This document shows positions 6,598-9,428 of a stretch of DNA of 9,428 bases, piece after piece; position 1 is the first letter of the stretch; each line of letters begins with the position of its first letter. The stretch comes from DATLFA01 sp039934635. Lineage in GTDB: Bacteria > Actinomycetota > Acidimicrobiia > Acidimicrobiales > WLNW01. Where the stretch lies: assembly GCA_039934635.1 (NCBI GenBank), contig JBDTLT010000215.1, positions 1 through 9,428 of the forward strand, read 5' to 3'. The position numbers were made by a program, and so were the translations under genes. The notes below the pieces were generated by a model. It was not told where the DNA came from, ran no database searches, and saw only the letters and a list, made by a program, of their open reading frames with translations.

Positions 6598-6637
6598 ACG
6601 CGTGTTGACCCACCACACAGCGTGGTAACACACGCGT
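6598..6637. repeat. 40-bp hyphenated palindrome upstream of the 6677 gene
   Basis: The arms ACGCGTGTTGACCCAC (6598-6613) and GTGGTAACACACGCGT (6622-6637) are 16 nt each around an 8-nt centre. The outer 8 bp and inner 4 bp are perfectly symmetric, while the 4 bp between (TGAC and TAAC) are not. This two-block symmetry suits a dimeric regulator. The left arm also contains TTGACC, which could be a -35 box, so a bound protein might block RNA polymerase. Confidence 0.45.
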
Positions 6638-6664
6638 TCTCCGGAGCCTGTCACACCCCCTCCG

Positions 6665-6670
6665 CATACT
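6665..6670 (+). promoter_or_regulatory. Possible -10 box for a leaderless transcript of the 6677 gene
   Basis: CATACT ends 6 nt before the ATG at 6677, which would put transcription start at or near the A of the start codon. No SD is present, so a leaderless mRNA is consistent. No clear -35 box lies 17 nt upstream. Confidence 0.35.
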
Positions 6671-6676
6671 CAGGCC

Positions 6677-7156
6677 ATGACCACGACAACGTTCGCCCTC
6701 GCTGCCCAATCCCGCCCCTCGGGTGCCCGCCGTGCGCTGCGGCGCCGGGCCGACGATCCGATCCACCTACTGCCGGTGCCCATCCGTCAATTGCGCCTAG
6801 AGGTGCTCCTGTGGGCGTTCCGGCACGGCCAGCCGGTCGACGCCGACGCACTCACGTGCATCCTGCTGGCCAAAGACTCCCATCTCGACGATCCGTTCAC
6901 GATCTGGACCGCCGACTCGGTGCGCCGCTTGTTGTGGGTCGACATCGTGGCGCTGTGCGGCGCACTCGATCGGCGCCCACCCGCGCTCGTCGCCCCCACG
7001 ATGTGGACGTTGCTCGACTTCTTCCACAGCACGCAGTACTTGGCCGTCGGCAGCGACCCACTCGAGTCCCTCCGCGAGCCGTTGATCGACTCCGGCGGCG
7101 TGGGGCGGCGGCGGCGCGCCAACACCTCGCGCGGGCGTCATCCGGCGGCGCGCTGA
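6677..7156 (+). CDS. Hypothetical protein, 159 residues
   Basis: Not recognised. A short Thr/Ala start and an Arg-rich stretch (RRALRRRADD, 18-27) precede a probably helical core of about 100 residues rich in Leu, Trp and Asp (IRQLRLEVLLWAFRHG, ADALTCILLAKDSH, TADSVRRLLWVDIVALCGAL, APTMWTLLDFFHST). The C-terminus is basic and Gly/Arg rich (GVGRRRRANTSRGRHPAAR) and may be disordered or bind nucleic acid. No signal peptide, convincing membrane span or catalytic motif is visible. The start at 6677 has a CATACT hexamer 6 nt upstream and no SD. It ends 17 bp before the cyclo-ligase gene on the same strand, so the two may be co-transcribed. Coding looks real from the sustained frame and codon bias, but function is open. 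Confidence 0.7.
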   Translation: MTTTTFALAAQSRPSGARRALRRRADDPIHLLPVPIRQLRLEVLLWAFRHGQPVDADALTCILLAKDSHLDDPFTIWTADSVRRLLWVDIVALCGALDRRPPALVAPTMWTLLDFFHSTQYLAVGSDPLESLREPLIDSGGVGRRRRANTSRGRHPAAR

Positions 7157-7173
7157 CGTGCTACAAACCTTCG

Positions 7174-7770
7174 ATGCCCGATCATCGCGAGCCCCAGCGC
7201 ACGGCGCAGCGTGCGGCGCTACTCGCGCTGCGAGCCGAACTGACGGCCGGTACCGTCACTCGGGCGAGCCAGTCGGTGGCGCAGCAGGCCATCGCCCTGC
7301 CCGAGCTCAACCGGGCCACCCGCATCGCGGCGTACCGCGGCGTCCGCGGCGAGATCGACTGCCAGCCCATCGTGGCGTGGGCCTGGCGGGCGGGCCGGCG
7401 TGTCTATCTTCCGGTGACGCAACCGCCGCGCACCATGTGCTTCGCTCGATGGCGTCGCGATGACGACTTCGTCACCAGTTCCTTCGGCATAGCCGAGCCG
7501 CTACCCACCGCGCGGCGCATCGCGGCGACGCGGCTCGACGTGGTGTTGGTGCCGCTCGTGGCGTTCGACCGCGACGGCCATCGCCTCGGCCACGGCGCCG
7601 GCTACTACGACGCCACGTTCGAGTTCCGCCGCAACCGGCGGCGCACCCGACCGGTGCTCATCGGGCTGGCCCACCCGTTCCAAGAGCTCGATCACATCGA
7701 CGAACAAGAGTGGGACGTGCCCCTCGACATCGTCGTCACTGCGCAAAAAACGCTGCGAGTGCGGCGATGA
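7174..7770 (+). CDS. 5-formyltetrahydrofolate cyclo-ligase (5,10-methenyltetrahydrofolate synthetase)
   Basis: Converts 5-formyl-THF and ATP to 5,10-methenyl-THF in cytoplasmic one-carbon metabolism, recycling the stored folate. The 198 residues show the family layout: N-terminal helical Arg-rich segment, IAAYRGVRGEID (51-62), VYLP (77-80), FGIAEP (104-109), the long VVLVPLVAFDRDGHRLGHGAGYYD (123-146) with the phosphate-binding glycine motif, and the ending HIDEQEWDVPLDIVVT (174-189). ATG 7174 is chosen because it gives the usual family length; the open frame runs upstream as an antisense shadow. No SD; TACAAA 6 nt upstream is a -10 candidate lying partly over the end of the preceding gene. 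The last 35 bp overlap the convergent aminopeptidase gene. Common symbols are fau, ygfA or mthfs; none is certain here. Confidence 0.93.
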   Translation: MPDHREPQRTAQRAALLALRAELTAGTVTRASQSVAQQAIALPELNRATRIAAYRGVRGEIDCQPIVAWAWRAGRRVYLPVTQPPRTMCFARWRRDDDFVTSSFGIAEPLPTARRIAATRLDVVLVPLVAFDRDGHRLGHGAGYYDATFEFRRNRRRTRPVLIGLAHPFQELDHIDEQEWDVPLDIVVTAQKTLRVRR

Positions 7771-8992
7771 ACCACCCGGGGTCATGGCTGCCGGCCATCT
7801 CCCGACACGAGTGCATGGCCAGTTGCGCAACGCCGACGTCGACGGTGGCCATCCCGAGTTGGGCCGCGGTCAGCGGACCAATCGTCGAACCACAGGCGAG
7901 ATCGCTGCGCGTCACGAACCACTGCGTCGGTACGCCGGCCTGCTCGCACGCCCGCATGAACTCCGCGGCAGTCGTCGATTCGGTTGCGTAACGCGCGCTG
8001 GTGTTCAGCTTGATCACCGGGCCGCCGTTGAGCGCGATCCAGTGGTCGGGCTCGTGGCGTTCCGGATAGTTGGGGTGCGTGCCGTGGGCGCAGTCGGCCG
8101 AGACGCAGATCGACCGCGACAGGGCGGCGAGGTACGTGGCGCGGTCGGCGCCGCTGACGAGCGCCACCCGTTCGAGCACATTGCCGAGGAATGCACCGGC
8201 CGCGCCGCGATCGGTGGTGCTGCCGACTTCCTCGTGGTCGAACAACACGAAGCCGATGGCGACCCCCGGCGATGGCGTCGCCGATGCCGTCAACGCGGTC
8301 ACGGCCGCGTGACACGACAGTTGGTTGTCGATGCGCGGCGCGCTGATGAACTCGTCGTTGACGCCCGCGAGTGTGGGCGGAGCGAGGTCGTGGCACATCG
8401 CGTCCCACGCCACCACCGACGACGCTTCGACACCGGCGGCACCGGCCACAAAGGTGCGGAAGTCGGCGCCGTCGGCCATGCCCCACAGCGGGCTCAGGTG
8501 TTGCTGACGGTTCAACACGAGGCCGCGCTCGTTGACGTCGCGGTCGAGGTGGATGGCGAGCTGCGGGATGCGCAACACCGGGCGATCGACCCGGAACAGC
8601 ACCTCGGCGAGGCCGCCGTCGCCGCGCACCGAGAGTCGCCCCGACAAACCGAGGTCACGATCGAGCCACGAGTTGAGCAACACGCCGCCGTAGACCTCGA
8701 CGCCCAGCTGGCGAAAGCCCGCCGATCGGCGATCGGCCCGGGGCTTGATGCGCAGGTTCGGCGAATCGGTGTGGGCCCCCATCAACCGGAATTGTTCGAT
8801 CGGGCCCGGCCCGCGCCGCCACGCCACGATCGAGCCGCCGCGACGGGTGAACCCTTGGGTCGCGCCGACCGCGTCCTCGAAGCCGGCCGCCCCGAGACGA
8901 CTCGCCACCTGCTCCACGGCGTGAAAGGGCGACGGCGAGGCCGCGATGAAAGTGCAGAGATCTTGGGCCACCGCCAGATCAGGGGTTCGCAT
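7736..8992 (-). CDS. apeB: M18 family aspartyl aminopeptidase
   Basis: A cytosolic dinuclear-zinc aminopeptidase that removes N-terminal acidic residues from peptides. At 418 residues it has normal length. The expected metal and catalytic residues are all visible: HTDSPNLRIKP (H74, D76), SAPRIDNQ (D222), FDHEEVGS (E254, E255), SADCAHGTHPNYPERHEP (D300) and LAMHSCREM (H394). NTSARYATE (330-338) and SDLACGSTIGP (363-373) are further family blocks. The start is ATG 8992; a CATCAT hexamer lies 6 nt upstream and the SD is poor (GGGGCG directly before the ATG). The 3' end overlaps the cyclo-ligase gene by 35 bp, tail to tail. No broken or missing residues are seen. The symbol follows actinobacterial usage for M18 enzymes. 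Confidence 0.95.
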   Translation of the reverse strand: MRTPDLAVAQDLCTFIAASPSPFHAVEQVASRLGAAGFEDAVGATQGFTRRGGSIVAWRRGPGPIEQFRLMGAHTDSPNLRIKPRADRRSAGFRQLGVEVYGGVLLNSWLDRDLGLSGRLSVRGDGGLAEVLFRVDRPVLRIPQLAIHLDRDVNERGLVLNRQQHLSPLWGMADGADFRTFVAGAAGVEASSVVAWDAMCHDLAPPTLAGVNDEFISAPRIDNQLSCHAAVTALTASATPSPGVAIGFVLFDHEEVGSTTDRGAAGAFLGNVLERVALVSGADRATYLAALSRSICVSADCAHGTHPNYPERHEPDHWIALNGGPVIKLNTSARYATESTTAAEFMRACEQAGVPTQWFVTRSDLACGSTIGPLTAAQLGMATVDVGVAQLAMHSCREMAGSHDPGWFIAALAAFFAQ

Positions 8993-9269
8993 CGCCCCAT
9001 GATGCCCGAGCAGCAGGGCTCGCGACGCCCTTCCCGGGACCCTTCGCTGCGGTCCGCGTCAATCAGTTGGAGTAGCTCCGCGGGCGGCGGCTACAGTGAC
9101 GCCATCGGATGGAGGCGCCGACAGTGTTGTCCGCCCCGTCCGACCCGGTGTAGCTGCGGGCCAATGCTGTCCCGGATGCGGTGCTGCGACCGGACTCAAC
9201 CTGCCGAGTTGGCGCTTGCGTTGACTCTCCAGGTCCAATGAAGTCCGTGTACCACTTTCGAGGACTGTG
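8993..9269. other. 277-bp divergent gap between the aminopeptidase gene and gltB
   Basis: No credible full-size gene is seen. Items noted are TACAGT (9092-9097), a -10 candidate for the plus strand; a 14-codon ORF at 9109-9153 (MEAPTVLSAPSDPV); a stem GTCCCGG (9169-9175) with CCGGAC (9190-9195), 6 bp with one bulged C; TTGACT at 9221-9226, a -35-like box without a well-placed -10; and a small CGAGC/GCTCG hairpin at 9007-9022. No known riboswitch class was recognised. Confidence 0.4.
9260..9264 (+). promoter_or_regulatory. Shine-Dalgarno of gltB
   Basis: GAGGA lies 5 nt before the ATG at 9270 and fixes the start. A GTG directly before the ATG (9267) is in frame and could also be used, adding one residue. 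Confidence 0.6.
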
Positions 9270-9428
9270 ATGCGTTTCTACCGACAGGCTGAAGGACTCT
9301 ACGACCCGAGGTTCGAGCACGACGCCTGCGGCGTCAGCTTCGTGGCCGATCTCCGCGGCCGACGCAGCCATCGCATCGTCGAGCTCGGCCTGTCGGCGCT
9401 GTGCAACCTCGACCATCGCGGCGCCCTC
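9270..9428 (+). CDS. gltB: Glutamate synthase large subunit, N-terminal fragment
   Basis: Large subunit of NADPH-dependent GOGAT, which makes two glutamates from glutamine and 2-oxoglutarate in ammonium assimilation. Only 53 codons are in the window; the gene continues past the right edge (full family length is about 1500 residues). GLYDPRFEHDACGVSFVADL (9-28) is the family N-terminus, with Cys20 as the expected catalytic nucleophile exposed after removal of a 19-residue propeptide. The block IVELGLSALCNLDHRGA (36-52) is the next conserved stretch of the class II amidotransferase domain. The third residue after the Cys-Gly pair is Ser where I would expect Gly (CGVSF versus CGVGF). A good SD precedes the ATG. 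Confidence 0.93.
   Translation, partial: MRFYRQAEGLYDPRFEHDACGVSFVADLRGRRSHRIVELGLSALCNLDHRGAL

Noticed and set aside
6217..7173. Long open frame upstream of the cyclo-ligase
   Set aside because: It crosses the GGDEF-like gene in antisense, the palindromic gap and the 6677 gene in another frame; its composition is that of a high-GC shadow.
7784..9241. 485-codon plus-strand ORF over the aminopeptidase gene
   Set aside because: It is antisense to a complete M18 enzyme with all metal ligands; the translation is Arg/Ala/Gly-rich with no recognisable motifs.

Overview
The window is high-GC DNA from what is most likely an actinobacterium, perhaps of the Acidimicrobiia. That placement is inferred from base composition, GTG starts, the frequent lack of Shine-Dalgarno (SD) sequences and the gene families present; no marker gene was tested. 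Nine genes look complete and two run off the ends (a binding protein at the left, gltB at the right). I see no tRNA, rRNA, CRISPR array, transposase, prophage or defence system.

Left region (1-3900, minus strand): a complete branched-chain amino acid type (HAAT/Liv) ABC transporter operon, read livG > livF > livH > livM > substrate-binding lipoprotein. The genes are separated by -8, 7, 4 and 38 nt, so they are very probably co-transcribed. Its leader (about 3812-3894) has a possible -10 box, an SD-like purine run and two tiny ORFs that overlap each other and the livG start.

Middle region (3919-5996): a small J-domain protein (minus) lies head-to-head with a 504-residue acyl-CoA synthetase (plus), with only 15-27 bp between start codons. 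The ligase next to a Liv-type transporter hints that the imported substrate could be a carboxylic acid rather than an amino acid, but this is inference.

Right-middle region (6017-7770): a small protein resembling a degenerate GGDEF domain (minus) is divergent from an unrecognised 159-residue protein (plus). The 186-bp gap between them is rich in palindromes. 5-formyltetrahydrofolate cyclo-ligase follows on the plus strand, and its 3' end overlaps by 35 bp the convergent M18 aspartyl aminopeptidase gene (7736-8992, minus).

Right end (8993-9428): a 277-bp gap, then the first 53 codons of the glutamate synthase large subunit gene, including its catalytic N-terminal cysteine.

Most of the window is transport and housekeeping metabolism. 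The least explained parts are the palindrome-rich divergent region, the GGDEF-like protein, the livG leader and the J-domain protein. No obvious new multi-gene system is visible.
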